Numbered from the stretch's first letter, positions 9,365-18,923 are shown. The stretch: DNA of 64,000 nt from Paeniglutamicibacter terrestris (GCF_012271785.1 NZ_JAAWVT010000001.1:1116001-1180000); one strand, 5' to 3'. The notes: generated by a model from the letters alone, not told the origin. A program made the numbers and translations.

Positions 9365-9494
9365 TTGTGTAAGCCTAGTGCACCACCCGCGCCTCGAACC
9401 GGGCCCGAAGTCCCACCCACCACTTGCTCGCAGGGGCGGTGAGCGCAACGTCAGCGCAACGAGAAAACTACCCCCAGCGGGCCAGACACGACAA

Positions 9495-9540
9495 GGGCGC
9501 GTCGGTGGGTGGAAAATTACTCCCACTCATCGACGCGCCC
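9495..9540 (-). terminator. Terminator of the ABC exporter operon
   Basis: GGGCGCGTCG (9495-9504) pairs perfectly with CGACGCGCCC (9531-9540), and a second inner stem forms from GTGGG and CCCAC. It lies 36 bases past the stop codon of the second ABC gene. Confidence 0.65.
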
Positions 9541-9575
9541 CCTGGGCGTCATGCGGTGCCGGTACCGCTCGACGG

Positions 9576-11645
9576 TTAGCTTCCGGTGACCTCGTCCGCT
9601 GGCTCTTGGCCGGCTTCGATGCCACTGAGCACCGGGGCGCCACCGGGCGCCTCTGCATCCGGGTCCTCCGCCGGTCCGGCGAACTGCGACTGGTAGAGCC
9701 GGTAGTACGCACCCTGAGCGGCAAGCAGCACCTCGTGGTTGCCCTGCTCCACGATCCGTCCCTCTTCCATCACCAAGATCGTATCGGCGTCGCGGATGGT
9801 GGAGAGGCGGTGCGCGATCACAAAGCTGGTCCGGTCGCTGCGCAGCGCCGCCATGGCGTGCTGCACCAATAGCTCGGTGCGCGTATCCACGGAGCTGGTC
9901 GCCTCATCGAGGATCAGCAGTGACGGGTTGGCAACAAAGGCGCGCGCGATGGTGATCAGCTGCTTCTCACCGGCCGAGACGTTGGTGCCCTCCTCGTCGA
10001 TGAGCGTTTCATATCCATCGGGCAGGGCCCGCACAAACCGGTCAACGAAGGTGGCCTTGGCCGCGGCCATGACCTCCTCGTCGGTGGCATCCAGGCGTCC
10101 GTAGCGGATGTTCTCCAAAATGGATCCGCCAAAGAGCCAGGCATCCTGGAGCACCATCCCGACCTTGGAACGCAGGTCAGCGCGGCTAATCGTGGTCACG
10201 TCAACGCCGTCCAGGGTGATGGCTCCGGAGTTCAGCTCGTAGAAGCGCATCACCAGGTTCACCAGCGTGGTTTTACCCGCACCGGTGGGACCGACGATGG
10301 CGACGGTATGCCCGGGGTGTGCCTCGAAGGACAGATCGGTGATCAGCGGCTTGTCCGCCGAATAGGAGAAGGTGACGTTCTGGAATTCGACGTGACCGTC
10401 GGTGCGCGCCGGAAGTGACGCGGTGACGGAGTCGGCCTCCTGCTCATCGGCATCCAACAGTTCAAAGGTGCGCTCCGCGGAGGCCACACCGGACTGCAGC
10501 ATGTTGGCCATGCCGGCCATCTGCCCCAGCGGCTGGGTGAATTCGCGGGAGTACTGAATGAATGCCGTCGCATCGCCCAGGGACATCTGTCCGGAGGCCA
10601 CACGCAGCCCACCGACCACGGCGATGCCGACGTAGGCCAAGTAGGAGATGAAGTTCATGACCGGGAAGATCATCCCGGAGACAAACTGGGCGCCGAAGGA
10701 GGCCTTGTAGAGCTCGTCGTTCTTCTCGTGGAAGCGGTTGAGCATGTCCTGCTCGCGCCCGAAGACCTTCATCAGGTCGTGGCCGGAGAAGGACTCCTCG
10801 ATCTGTCCGTTCAGTGCACCGGTATTTTTCCACTGGGCGGTGAACATGCCTTGCGCGCGGGAGCCAATGACGCCGGCGGCCACCGCGGAGAGCGGCAGGG
10901 CGATCAGCGCGATCAGGGCCAGCTGCCAGGAGACGATGAACATCATGATGACGATGCCGATGACCGTGAGCACCGACTGCACCAGCTGGCTGATGGCCTG
11001 CTGCAGCGCGTTCTGGATGTTATCCACATCGTTGGTGACGCGGCTTAGCAGGTCCCCGCGCTGGCGGGTATCAAAGTAGTTCAGCGGCAGCCGGTTGAGC
11101 TTGTTCTCCACGTCGCGGCGCAATCCATAGACCACCTTCATGACCAGGCGGTTGAGCAGCCAGCCCGAGGCCCACATGAACAGCGAGGCGACGAAGTACA
11201 TCGAGAGCACGATCAGGATGTAGCGGCTGAGCAGCGGGAAGTCGATGCCGACGCCCGGGATCAGGTTCATCTTGGAGAACATGTCCGCGGTATTGTTCTG
11301 CCCGGAGGCACGGAGCTGTTCGATGATCGTGGCCACCGGAACATTGGCCGGCAGGTTCTTGCCGATGGCGCCGGCGAAGATCACGTCCATGGCCTTACCC
11401 AGGATCTTCGGGGCGATGACCGAGAGCACCACGCCGGCGGCGACCAGCAGCAGCACAAGGCTCATGCCCAGCTTCTCGGGGGCCAAGAGGCCCACCAGTC
11501 GCTTGGCGGAGGGCCAGAAGTGCTTGGCCTTACGCACCGGGACGGAGTCCCCAAACATGTCGGAGGCACCGGCGGTGTCAAAATCCTCGAGTTCTTCGTT
11601 TGATTCCGCGATGACGCTAGTTTCCTTCTTGGTTGCACGTGCCAT
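9576..11645 (-). CDS. ABC exporter, catalytically canonical half (permease-ATPase fusion)
   Basis: The 689-residue half-transporter has a polar N-terminal extension of about 55 residues, a six-helix type IV exporter domain (about 60-390) and an ATPase domain. Walker A is GPTGAGKTT (452-460). Walker B ends LLILDE with the catalytic Glu at 581, and the H-loop His is 612 in IAHRLSTI. The signature motif is altered to NVSAGEK (555-561) instead of LSGGQ. It pairs with the protein encoded at 11646-13379, whose stop codon is directly before this start. Together they would form a heterodimeric TM287/288 or BmrCD-like exporter with one active and one degenerate ATP site. Drugs, peptides or lipids are possible substrates. 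Confidence 0.9.
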   Translation of the reverse strand: MARATKKETSVIAESNEELEDFDTAGASDMFGDSVPVRKAKHFWPSAKRLVGLLAPEKLGMSLVLLLVAAGVVLSVIAPKILGKAMDVIFAGAIGKNLPANVPVATIIEQLRASGQNNTADMFSKMNLIPGVGIDFPLLSRYILIVLSMYFVASLFMWASGWLLNRLVMKVVYGLRRDVENKLNRLPLNYFDTRQRGDLLSRVTNDVDNIQNALQQAISQLVQSVLTVIGIVIMMFIVSWQLALIALIALPLSAVAAGVIGSRAQGMFTAQWKNTGALNGQIEESFSGHDLMKVFGREQDMLNRFHEKNDELYKASFGAQFVSGMIFPVMNFISYLAYVGIAVVGGLRVASGQMSLGDATAFIQYSREFTQPLGQMAGMANMLQSGVASAERTFELLDADEQEADSVTASLPARTDGHVEFQNVTFSYSADKPLITDLSFEAHPGHTVAIVGPTGAGKTTLVNLVMRFYELNSGAITLDGVDVTTISRADLRSKVGMVLQDAWLFGGSILENIRYGRLDATDEEVMAAAKATFVDRFVRALPDGYETLIDEEGTNVSAGEKQLITIARAFVANPSLLILDEATSSVDTRTELLVQHAMAALRSDRTSFVIAHRLSTIRDADTILVMEEGRIVEQGNHEVLLAAQGAYYRLYQSQFAGPAEDPDAEAPGGAPVLSGIEAGQEPADEVTGS

Positions 11646-13379
11646 TTAGGCCACCTCCTCCACTGCTAGCTGGCTGGTCACAATTTCTTGGTAGGTCTCC
11701 GAGGATTCGAGCAGTTCCTCGTGGGTTCCCCGCGCCACAATCTCGCCGTGGTCAAGGACCAGGATCTGATCGGCCCCGGTGATGGTGGAGACGCGCTGGG
11801 CGACAACAATCACCGCCGCGTCCTTCGTGGGTTCCTTCAACGCGGCACGCAGCCGTGCGTCGGTGGCCACGTCCAATGCGGAGAAAGAGTCGTCAAAGAG
11901 GTAGATGTCCGGCTTGGCCGCCAGCGCACGGGCGATGCACAGGCGTTGGCGCTGGCCACCGGAGACGTTGGTGCCGCCCTGGGAAATATTCCCGTCCAAC
12001 CCGTCCTCGCGTGCCGCGACAAAGGATTCCGCCTGGGCGGTGCGCAGCGCATCCCAGAGTTCTTCGTCGGTGGCTTCATCGGCGCCGAAGCGCAGATTCG
12101 AAGCGACGGTGCCGGAGAACAGGTACGGGCGCTGCGGCACCGTGGCCACCGCGCTCGAGAGCTGTGCACGGGTCAATTCCGTGACCGGGACCCCGCCCAC
12201 CAGTACCTGGCCCGCACGGGCATCGTAGAGCCGCGGGATCAGATTCAACAGTGTGGACTTGCCCGAGCCAGTGGAGCCGATAATGGCGGTCATCGCCCCG
12301 CGCTTGGCGGTAAAGGAGATGTTGTTCAGCACCGGAGCCTCGGCTCCGGGGTAGCCGAAGGTGACGTTGCGGAACTCGACGGTTCCCGGAGCGTCCATGT
12401 CACGAACGTGTTCGTGCTGGTCGGTGAGGCTCGGGACCATGGTGGTGACCTCGTCGATGCGTTCGGCGCAGACGATGGCACGCGGGATCATCATGGCCAT
12501 GAAGGTGCCCATCATGACGGCCATCAGGATCTGCAGCAGGTATTGCAGGAAGGCGGTGAGCGCACCGATCTCCATGCCGTTGTTTTCCACACGCTGCCCA
12601 CCAAACCAGAGCACCGAGGCGGTGGCAATGTGCAGGATCATGCCGATCAGCGGGAACATCAGGACAAAGAGGTTGCCGACCTTTACACCCACACGGGTGA
12701 GTTTGACGTTGGCTTCCTCAAAGCGTTCGGTCTCATGGGGTTCGCGAACGAAGGCACGCACCACGCGGATACCGGTGATTTGTTCGCGCAAAACCCCGTT
12801 GATCCCATCGATGCGGTCCTGCATTTGGCGGAAGAGCGGCATCAGGAAGATGACCAGGGTGCCAACGACTACCAGCAATACCGGTACCGAAACCCATACC
12901 AACCAAGACAGTGCCGGGTCTTCGCGCAGCGCCATGATGATGCCGCCGATGCACATGATGGGGGCCGAGACCATGAAGTTCAGGCCCATCAGCACCAGCA
13001 TCTGGACCTGCTGCACGTCGTTGGTGCCACGGGTGATCAGCGTGGCGGCACCAAACTTGTTCACATCCTGTGCGGAGAATCCGGTGACGGCGTCAAAGAC
13101 CGCGTGGCGCAGGTCCCGGCCGATGGCCATGGCCGTTTTAGCGCCAAAGTAGACGGCGGCAATGGCCGTGAGCACCTGGATAAATGCCACACCGAGCATC
13201 AGACCGCCGGTGCGCCAGATGAAGTCGGTGTCTCCATTCGCAACGCCCTGATCGATGATCCGCGCGTTGAGGCTGGGCAGGTACAGAGTGGCAATGGTGG
13301 TGGCGAGCTGGAAGAACAGCACAGCGCCGATCCACCACTTGTACGGTTTGGAATGTCTAAGTATCAATTTTAAGAGCAT
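11646..13379 (-). CDS. ABC exporter, degenerate-site half (permease-ATPase fusion)
   Basis: The 577-residue half-transporter has six membrane segments (about 15-300) and an ATPase domain. Walker A is GSTGSGKST (368-376) and the signature NVSGGQ (471-476) is canonical. The Walker B glutamate is replaced by Asp (IYLFDD, residue 497) and the H-loop His by Gln (VVAQRVSTI, residue 528). This is the pattern of the inactive site in heterodimeric exporters, and it matches the altered signature of the partner, which completes the same site. The start at 13379 has GAGGA ten bases upstream. The next gene starts on the base after its stop codon. Confidence 0.9.
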   Translation of the reverse strand: MLLKLILRHSKPYKWWIGAVLFFQLATTIATLYLPSLNARIIDQGVANGDTDFIWRTGGLMLGVAFIQVLTAIAAVYFGAKTAMAIGRDLRHAVFDAVTGFSAQDVNKFGAATLITRGTNDVQQVQMLVLMGLNFMVSAPIMCIGGIIMALREDPALSWLVWVSVPVLLVVVGTLVIFLMPLFRQMQDRIDGINGVLREQITGIRVVRAFVREPHETERFEEANVKLTRVGVKVGNLFVLMFPLIGMILHIATASVLWFGGQRVENNGMEIGALTAFLQYLLQILMAVMMGTFMAMMIPRAIVCAERIDEVTTMVPSLTDQHEHVRDMDAPGTVEFRNVTFGYPGAEAPVLNNISFTAKRGAMTAIIGSTGSGKSTLLNLIPRLYDARAGQVLVGGVPVTELTRAQLSSAVATVPQRPYLFSGTVASNLRFGADEATDEELWDALRTAQAESFVAAREDGLDGNISQGGTNVSGGQRQRLCIARALAAKPDIYLFDDSFSALDVATDARLRAALKEPTKDAAVIVVAQRVSTITGADQILVLDHGEIVARGTHEELLESSETYQEIVTSQLAVEEVA

Positions 13380-13634
13380 CGGGGCGAGTCCTCAAGATTC
13401 TTTCAGCCGCTTGGGGCCACCGTGGTTCGGCGTCCCAAAGGCCTATCACCCGACGCTTTTCGGCCGGGCAATGGTCACTCTACACTCGATCCCCCACGCT
13501 TTGCGCCCTCTTCACGGAGGATCTTTCCACTGGTTCTACATCCCCTGGTGTAGGGGCGAGTGTAGCGGCGTCGAGCGGGCCGTACGGCCGGCTGAGCAGC
13601 GGGATGCACCGGGGGTTCGCGACTCCCCACGGCG

Positions 13635-13706
13635 GTGAGCAAGGTGGTGAGTGCGGCGGTGAGTGCGGCGGTGAGCAAGGTGGTGAGTGCGGCGGTGAGT
13701 GCGGCG
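13635..13706. repeat. Two tandem copies of a 36-base repeat built from 12-base units
   Basis: The unit at 13635-13670 is repeated exactly at 13671-13706. Each unit is one gtgagcaaggtg followed by two gtgagtgcggcg, so the whole is six 12-mers. It lies in the 430-base gap between the ABC operon start and the permease terminator, where I see no gene. Period 12 keeps any reading frame open, which explains the open frames on the minus strand there. It looks like a slippage-type minisatellite. Confidence 0.85.
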
Positions 13707-13726
13707 GTGCCCGGTGCACAAAACAC

Positions 13727-13782
13727 CAACGCCCGCTCGCCATTCTCACGGTGATCATCGTGAAAATGGCGAGCGGGCGTTG
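13727..13782 (-). terminator. Long-stem terminator after the asparagine operon
   Basis: Arms at 13727-13750 and 13759-13782 are 24 bases each with a single mismatch and an 8-base loop. On the minus strand the stem is followed by a GGTGTTTTGTG tract. It begins 30 bases after the permease stop. Confidence 0.8.
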
Positions 13783-13811
13783 AATGTTTCCTACGTGAGA
13801 GTTTCCTGGAG

Positions 13812-15329
13812 CTAGTTGCTCTCGGTGGCACCGATGGTGCTGGTGGAGCGTTCGTGCAGCGCGTCAGCGCTGGCACGGGCCGCCGCGATGTCACCAATAC
13901 GCCCGCGCGAGGCGTACCAACCGATCATCAGCGCCGGAATGATGACGATGATTGATGCCACGGTCCAGGTGCCCACCGGAGAATCGAAGGCCATCAAGAC
14001 GATGACCGCCACCAGGAAGGCCAGGGTCAGGTACCCGGTATAGGGTGCCCCGATCATCCGGAAGGCCGGACGCTGTGCCTCGCCACGCTTGGCCAGGCGG
14101 TAGAGCGCCAGCTGGCAAAGCACGATCATCCCCCAGGAGGCGATGATGCCCAACGCGGCCATGTTCAGCACGATCTCGAAGGCGTCGGCCGGAACCACCG
14201 CGTTCAGAATCACGCCAAGACCCGCCACGGCCGCGGTCAGCATGATGCCACCGTAGGGCACACCCTGCTTGTTCAGCTTGGCGGTGAAGCGCGGAGCGGA
14301 TCCGGCCAACGCCATCGAGCGCAGGATACGACCGGTGGAGTACAGCCCGGCGTTCAGCGATGACATGGCGGCGGTGAGCACCACCAGGTTCATGATCGAG
14401 TCCATGCCCGAGACGCCGATGGAACCGAAGAACGTCACGAACGGGGATTCCCCGGCCTTGTACGCGCTGTACGGCAAGAGCAGTGAGAGCAGTACCAGCG
14501 AGCCCACGTAGAACACCGCGATGCGGATGATCACGGTATTGATCGCCTTGGGCATGACCTTCTCGGGGTTCTGTGTTTCTCCCGCGGCGGTGCCAATCAG
14601 TTCGATCGAGGCGTAGGCGAAGACAACACCCTGCATCACCACGACCACCGGAAGCAGCCCGTTGGGGAAGAATCCGCCGTTGTCGGCAATCAGTGAGAAG
14701 CCCACCTCGTGCCCGGGGATGGGGGATCCGAAGATGACGAAGTAGATGCCCACGGCCAGGAACCCGAGCAGCGCGACGACCTTGATCAGCGCAAACCAGA
14801 ATTCGAGCTCACCAAAGACCTTCACCGAGACCAGGTTCAGCCCCAACACGATCAGCAGCGCGGCAAGCGCCCAGACCCATTGCGGCACCGAGCCGATCCA
14901 TGGCACGTACTTGGCGAAGAAGTTCATGTACAGCGCGATCGCGGTGATATCCACGATCGCCGTCATCGCCCAGTTCAGCCAGTACAGCCAGCCGGTGACA
15001 AACGCCGCCTTCTCGCCGAAGAACTCGCGAGCGTAGGAGACGAAGGAGCCGGAGGAGGGACGGTGGATGACCAGTTCGCCCAGGGCGCGCAGGATCAAAA
15101 ACGCGAAGAACCCGCAGACCGCGTAGCTGAACATCAAGGCCGGACCGGCCCCGGCTAGGCGGCCGCCGGCACCCATGAACAGCCCGGTGCCAATGGCCCC
15201 ACCGATCGCGATCATCTGGATCTGGCGGGATTTCAGGCCCTTGTGCATGCCCTTGTCTTCGGCGGTCAGGGCCGAGTTCGGGGTGTCATGGACCGGGGTG
15301 GAGCGAGTTTGGGGAATATCACTCTTCAT
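13812..15329 (-). CDS. ansP: Amino-acid permease, probable L-asparagine permease
   Basis: The 505-residue protein is an APC-superfamily permease of the AnsP/GabP/AroP group. It has the polar N terminus ending [15 protein letters not shown], the first-helix motif [12 protein letters not shown], twelve hydrophobic segments and a polar C-terminal tail. These carriers import amino acids with protons. AnsP is chosen because the genes immediately upstream on the same strand encode asparaginase and aspartase. The start at 15329 has GAGAGG ten bases upstream. The gap to aspA is about 90 bases, and the operon ends at the hairpin at 13727-13782. Confidence 0.8.
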   Translation of the reverse strand: MKSDIPQTRSTPVHDTPNSALTAEDKGMHKGLKSRQIQMIAIGGAIGTGLFMGAGGRLAGAGPALMFSYAVCGFFAFLILRALGELVIHRPSSGSFVSYAREFFGEKAAFVTGWLYWLNWAMTAIVDITAIALYMNFFAKYVPWIGSVPQWVWALAALLIVLGLNLVSVKVFGELEFWFALIKVVALLGFLAVGIYFVIFGSPIPGHEVGFSLIADNGGFFPNGLLPVVVVMQGVVFAYASIELIGTAAGETQNPEKVMPKAINTVIIRIAVFYVGSLVLLSLLLPYSAYKAGESPFVTFFGSIGVSGMDSIMNLVVLTAAMSSLNAGLYSTGRILRSMALAGSAPRFTAKLNKQGVPYGGIMLTAAVAGLGVILNAVVPADAFEIVLNMAALGIIASWGMIVLCQLALYRLAKRGEAQRPAFRMIGAPYTGYLTLAFLVAVIVLMAFDSPVGTWTVASIIVIIPALMIGWYASRGRIGDIAAARASADALHERSTSTIGATESN

Positions 15330-15421
15330 GCGCAGGTGCCTCTCGGGGAGTGTCTAGGAGGTGCTCAATAGGGGGTTCAACGGGGTTCAACGGCGGTTGC
15401 CGGAAAACGGTGGTGCAGAAC

Positions 15422-16855
15422 TTATTCGCTGAGATTGGCCAGGCGCTCGGGACGCAGCAACTCATCGAGCTGCGCGGCCGTGAGCAACCCGTGCTCCAGG
15501 ACCAACTCGGCCACGCCGCGGCCGGTGGACAGGGCCTCCAGTGCGATCTTGGTGGAGGCGGCGTAACCCAGCTGCGTGGTCAGTGCGGTGACCAGGCCGA
15601 TGGAGTTTTCCACCTGGGCGCGCAGCTTGTCCTCGTGAGCGGTGATGCCCACGATGCATTTGTCGGCCAGCGTGATGCAGGCGGCCTCTAGGTGACGCAT
15701 CGACTTGGTCAGGCTGTGCACGATGATCGGTTCAAAGGCGTTCAGCTGCAGCTGCCCGGATTCGGCGGCCATCGTGATGGTCACGTCGTTGCCGATGACC
15801 TCGTAGGCCACCTGGTTCACGACCTCCGGGATCACCGGGTTGACCTTGCCGGGCATGATCGAGGATCCGGACTGAACGGCGGGCAGGTTGATCTCGCCCA
15901 GCCCGGCGCGCGGGCCGGAGGAGAGCAGGCGCAAGTCGTTGCAGACCTTGGACAGCTTGACCGCAACCCGCTTGAGCACGCCGGAGAGGTGCACAAACGC
16001 GCCCACATCGGCGGTGGCTTCGATGAGGTCAAAGGCGGTTTCCAGCTTCAGTCCGGAGATCGCTGCCAGGTGGGTGCAGGCCAGGGCGGAGTAGCCGAGC
16101 GGTGCGTTCAGCTCGGTGCCGATCGCCGTGGCACCGAGGTTGATTTCGTGAATCAGCAGCGTGGATTCGGCCAGGCGGGCACGGTCCTCGCCGAGGGTGA
16201 CGGCGTAGGCGTTGAATTCCTGCCCCAGGGTCATCGGCACGGCGTCCTGCAACTGGGTGCGTCCCATCTTGACCACGGTGCGGAACTCGACGGCCTTGGC
16301 GGCGAAGGCGGCGCCCAGATGCTCCATGGCGGTGACCAGCGAGGTGGCGCCGAAGATCGTGGCCACGCGCACGGCGGTGGGGTACACGTCGTTGGTGGAC
16401 TGGCTAAGGTTCACGTGGTCATTGGGGTGCAGGTACTGGTACTCGCCCTTGGCATGACCCATGAGTTCCAGCGCGCGGTTGGCGATGACCTCGTTGGCGT
16501 TCATGTTGGAGGAGGTCCCGGCACCGCCCTGGATTACGTCCACCACAAACTGGTCGTGCAGCTTTCCGGCGATGATTTCGCGGCAGGCGTCGATGATGGC
16601 GGTGGCGCGCGGCGCATCAAGCAGTCCGAGTTCCTGGTTGGCCTGCGCAGCGGCCTGTTTGACCATGGCCAACGCGGTGACCAGGTGGGTGTTGGTGGAC
16701 AGCGGTTGGCCGGTGATGGGGAAGTTTTCCACGGCGCGCAAGGTGTGAACACCCCAATATGCCTCTACGGGAATGTCTCGATCGCCGATCAGATCGTGTT
16801 CGCTGCGTACGGCCAGCGGTGCAGCAGCCTGCAAGATGGCGGTGGATTCGGACAT
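15422..16855 (-). CDS. aspA: Aspartate ammonia-lyase (aspartase)
   Basis: This 477-residue enzyme of the fumarase/aspartase superfamily converts L-aspartate to fumarate and ammonia. The superfamily signature GSSIMPGKVNP is intact, with the catalytic Ser in this loop. The N-terminal segment SEHDLIGDRDIPVEAYWGVHTLRAVENFPITG is shared with AspA rather than fumarase. The open frame reaches 16933, but the ATG at 16855 has AAGGAGAA seven bases upstream and matches the family start. It follows the asparaginase gene, so asparagine would be turned into fumarate and two ammonia molecules in two steps. Confidence 0.92.
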   Translation of the reverse strand: MSESTAILQAAAPLAVRSEHDLIGDRDIPVEAYWGVHTLRAVENFPITGQPLSTNTHLVTALAMVKQAAAQANQELGLLDAPRATAIIDACREIIAGKLHDQFVVDVIQGGAGTSSNMNANEVIANRALELMGHAKGEYQYLHPNDHVNLSQSTNDVYPTAVRVATIFGATSLVTAMEHLGAAFAAKAVEFRTVVKMGRTQLQDAVPMTLGQEFNAYAVTLGEDRARLAESTLLIHEINLGATAIGTELNAPLGYSALACTHLAAISGLKLETAFDLIEATADVGAFVHLSGVLKRVAVKLSKVCNDLRLLSSGPRAGLGEINLPAVQSGSSIMPGKVNPVIPEVVNQVAYEVIGNDVTITMAAESGQLQLNAFEPIIVHSLTKSMRHLEAACITLADKCIVGITAHEDKLRAQVENSIGLVTALTTQLGYAASTKIALEALSTGRGVAELVLEHGLLTAAQLDELLRPERLANLSE

Positions 16856-16966
16856 GGGATTTCTCCTTGGGGTGGCAAAGCAGGGTGACGATAAAATAGG
16901 GGGCGGTAAAGCTTTTTGGGCGCACAAAAGCACCCGGGTGAGGAAGTAGAATCGGGCGGTGCGCGA

Positions 16967-17932
16967 CTACGGCAGCGGCAAACCCGCCAGGTGACCGACG
17001 TTATGGCCGCCGCCGAGCACTGACAGATTGTTAAACGGTATTAATAGCTCGGGGTTAACACCCAGCGCCTCGAGGGCGGGGACGGCTGCGGGCATTCGGG
17101 CCCGGTCCGATCCATCGGCGACTTTCAGCGCCACGGCCGATCCATCCTCAAGTGCAATGAACTGAATTCCTTCAAACCCGTCCTTGGCCAGCAGTCCGGG
17201 CACCGCGCGCATCAACTCGGTGACATCGCGTCCCTCTCCGGCGACCATCTCGGGGTAGGCCCGCATGGCGGCGGCCACCTCATGCTCGGCGGTACCAACG
17301 GGTGCGCTGACCAGGGCACTGAACGCCCGCGCCATGCCGATCAGCGAGAGGGCGAAGACCTCGGTGCCGCAGCCGTCGGTGCTGATCACGGTGATGGGCT
17401 CGCCGGTCAGTTCCTCAACTACCTCGCGCATCAGGGTGGGCAGCGGGTGCTCGTGCTGTAGGTACGTGGTGGTGTCCCAGCCGTTGAGCACACAGGTGGC
17501 CAGCATGGCCGCGTGCTTTCCCGAACAGTTTTGGGCCAGCTGCGTGGCTCCGTTGCCTTCGCGAATCCAGGCTTCACGTTCGGCCACACCGTAGGGCAGG
17601 TCGGTGGAGTTGCCCAGTGCCGCGGCTTCAACACCCGCTTCGGCCAGAATCTTTGCGGCCGTATCCCGATGATCGGCGGAGCCCGAGTGGCTGGCGGCAG
17701 CCAGGGCCAGCTGCTCGGCCGGCAGGGCAAGTCCCGCGCGCACCATGGCGACGGCGAAGAGCGGCTTCAGGGCAGAACGCGGGTACATCAGGGCCGATGG
17801 TTCGCCGCGCTGCACAACGATTTCTCCCGCCGCGTCCAGTGCCACGAGTGAGCCGAAGTGGACGCTCTCAACCTTTTCGCCACGGGTTTGCACGGCAATC
17901 GGGGTGTGGGCGGGGAAGCTGGCGAGGTTCAT
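16967..17932 (-). CDS. L-asparaginase of the thermolabile/rhizobial type (PF06089)
   Basis: The 321-residue cytoplasmic enzyme hydrolyses asparagine to aspartate. It belongs to the family of Rhizobium etli asparaginase rather than to the E. coli AnsA/AnsB type. The sequence shows the serine-lysine pair in RSALKP (SxxK), the NCSGKHAAML segment and DGCGTEVFALSL, all conserved in this family. Its start codon overlaps the stop of the upstream FadR-type regulator gene by four bases, so regulator and enzyme are coupled. The end of the gene lies about 110 bases before aspA. Confidence 0.85.
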   Translation of the reverse strand: MNLASFPAHTPIAVQTRGEKVESVHFGSLVALDAAGEIVVQRGEPSALMYPRSALKPLFAVAMVRAGLALPAEQLALAAASHSGSADHRDTAAKILAEAGVEAAALGNSTDLPYGVAEREAWIREGNGATQLAQNCSGKHAAMLATCVLNGWDTTTYLQHEHPLPTLMREVVEELTGEPITVISTDGCGTEVFALSLIGMARAFSALVSAPVGTAEHEVAAAMRAYPEMVAGEGRDVTELMRAVPGLLAKDGFEGIQFIALEDGSAVALKVADGSDRARMPAAVPALEALGVNPELLIPFNNLSVLGGGHNVGHLAGLPLP

Positions 17933-18636
17933 GCTTTTGTTGCTCCAAGGATCTGGGTGAGTGCTGCGTCGACGGCCACGAGGTGTGCGGACATGGCTTG
18001 CGCCGCCGCGGTGCCGTCGCCGCCCTGTATGGCGGTGAAGATGGCTCGGTGCTCGGCATCCGAGGGGTGCTGGCGGCCGGTAATGAGGTTGAGGGTTTCG
18101 GACTGGTTAACCATGGCGTCGCGAATGTCGTTAACTACCCGTTCAAAAACACCATTGCCGCTGGCCGCCGCGATGGTGGCGTGGAAGCTTGCGTCAAGCG
18201 TGACCCACATTTCCGGATCGTCTTCGATTTCCATGGCGTCGATGATGCCGCGCAGTTGCTCGAGCTGCTCCGCCGTGGCCCGCTGCGCCGCGAGGGCTGC
18301 GGCGGGAACCTCGATGTGCGGGCGAGCCTCCATCAGGCTTCGTGCCGAGAACTGCCCGAGCACTAAATCAGCGCCCGATCGGTTGGCGATGACAAATGTG
18401 CCCTTGCCGGTGCGCGTCTCGGTGAGCCCGAGTGCCGCGCAGGAGCGTAGGGCCTCGCGAACTACCGAACGGCTGACGGCAAATTTCGCGGCAAGCACCG
18501 ATTCGGCGCTCAGCTTGTGGCCCACGGGCAACTCCCCGGACTCGATGGCATCGCGAATTGCCGTGAAGACGGCCTCGGCCGCGCTTACCCGGACAATGGG
18601 TTGCGGTCCTGCCGTCCGGCTGTCTGACAGGTTCAT
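17929..18636 (-). CDS. GntR-family (FadR subfamily) regulator of the asparagine operon
   Basis: The 235-residue protein has an N-terminal winged helix (AAKFAVSRSVVREALRSC as recognition region, TRTGKGTFV as wing) and a C-terminal FCD ligand domain with the metal-binding Asp/His residues in LDASFHATIAAASGN and AEHRAIF. FCD domains typically bind small carboxylates, so aspartate or asparagine is a reasonable ligand. I use the ATG at 18636, because a promoter-like pair (TTGACA, 17 bases, ACATAG) ends eight bases upstream of it and would give a leaderless message. A GTG at 18660 is the alternative. It is the first gene of the ansA-aspA-ansP operon. Confidence 0.85.
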   Translation of the reverse strand: MNLSDSRTAGPQPIVRVSAAEAVFTAIRDAIESGELPVGHKLSAESVLAAKFAVSRSVVREALRSCAALGLTETRTGKGTFVIANRSGADLVLGQFSARSLMEARPHIEVPAAALAAQRATAEQLEQLRGIIDAMEIEDDPEMWVTLDASFHATIAAASGNGVFERVVNDIRDAMVNQSETLNLITGRQHPSDAEHRAIFTAIQGGDGTAAAQAMSAHLVAVDAALTQILGATKA

Positions 18637-18644
18637 GTGTTGAA

Positions 18645-18673
18645 CTATGTCATCCCTCACAAAACGCTGTCAA
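18645..18673 (-). promoter_or_regulatory. Promoter of the asparagine operon, probably leaderless
   Basis: On the minus strand TTGACA (18668-18673) is followed by a 17-base spacer and ACATAG (18645-18650). Transcription would start at or within about two bases of the ATG at 18636. There is no ribosome binding site at the usual distance. Confidence 0.5.
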
Positions 18674-18877
18674 GGCAACATCTCTGCCAGGACTCAACAC
18701 CCGCCGACGATTGTCCGACTTGACCCCCTTAGCCCCGACCAGCCAGCATCCCATCCACCCATGCCAACGGGCATATCAAGGAAGTTCTTCGTTAAACCAA
18801 CGCTGATTTCGTGGCCAAACTAAGGCCACCAGCAACCTTTCCCACCTCGAGAGACTAGTTACAGATCACAACGAAAT

Positions 18878-18923
18878 TGGTTGCCATTTCGCAACCATTT
18901 TCATATAGTTGATATCAATCAAC
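18878..18923. promoter_or_regulatory. Two dyads upstream of the DHA2 exporter, candidate MarR operators
   Basis: TGGTTGC (18878-18884) and GCAACCA (18891-18897) form one inverted repeat. GTTGA (18908-18912) and TCAAC (18919-18923) form a second one, around TTGATATCAA. Both lie in the 317-base gap between the FadR-type gene and the exporter, close to the exporter start. The MarR gene cotranscribed with the exporter is the likely binder. Confidence 0.5.

Noticed and set aside
11688-13373. Plus-strand frame of 561 codons opposite the ABC exporter gene
   Set aside because: It is a shadow of the ABC gene with His/Gly/Asp-rich composition typical of antisense high-GC frames.
13635-13706. Regular repeats as a possible CRISPR array
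   Set aside because: The repeats are directly adjacent without spacers, the unit is a simple 12-mer, and no cas gene is present.
13475-13897. Open frames with His/Arg-Thr or Ser-Pro repeats across the minisatellite
   Set aside because: The frames are open only because the 12-base repeat has no stops; they overlap the permease gene and the terminator.
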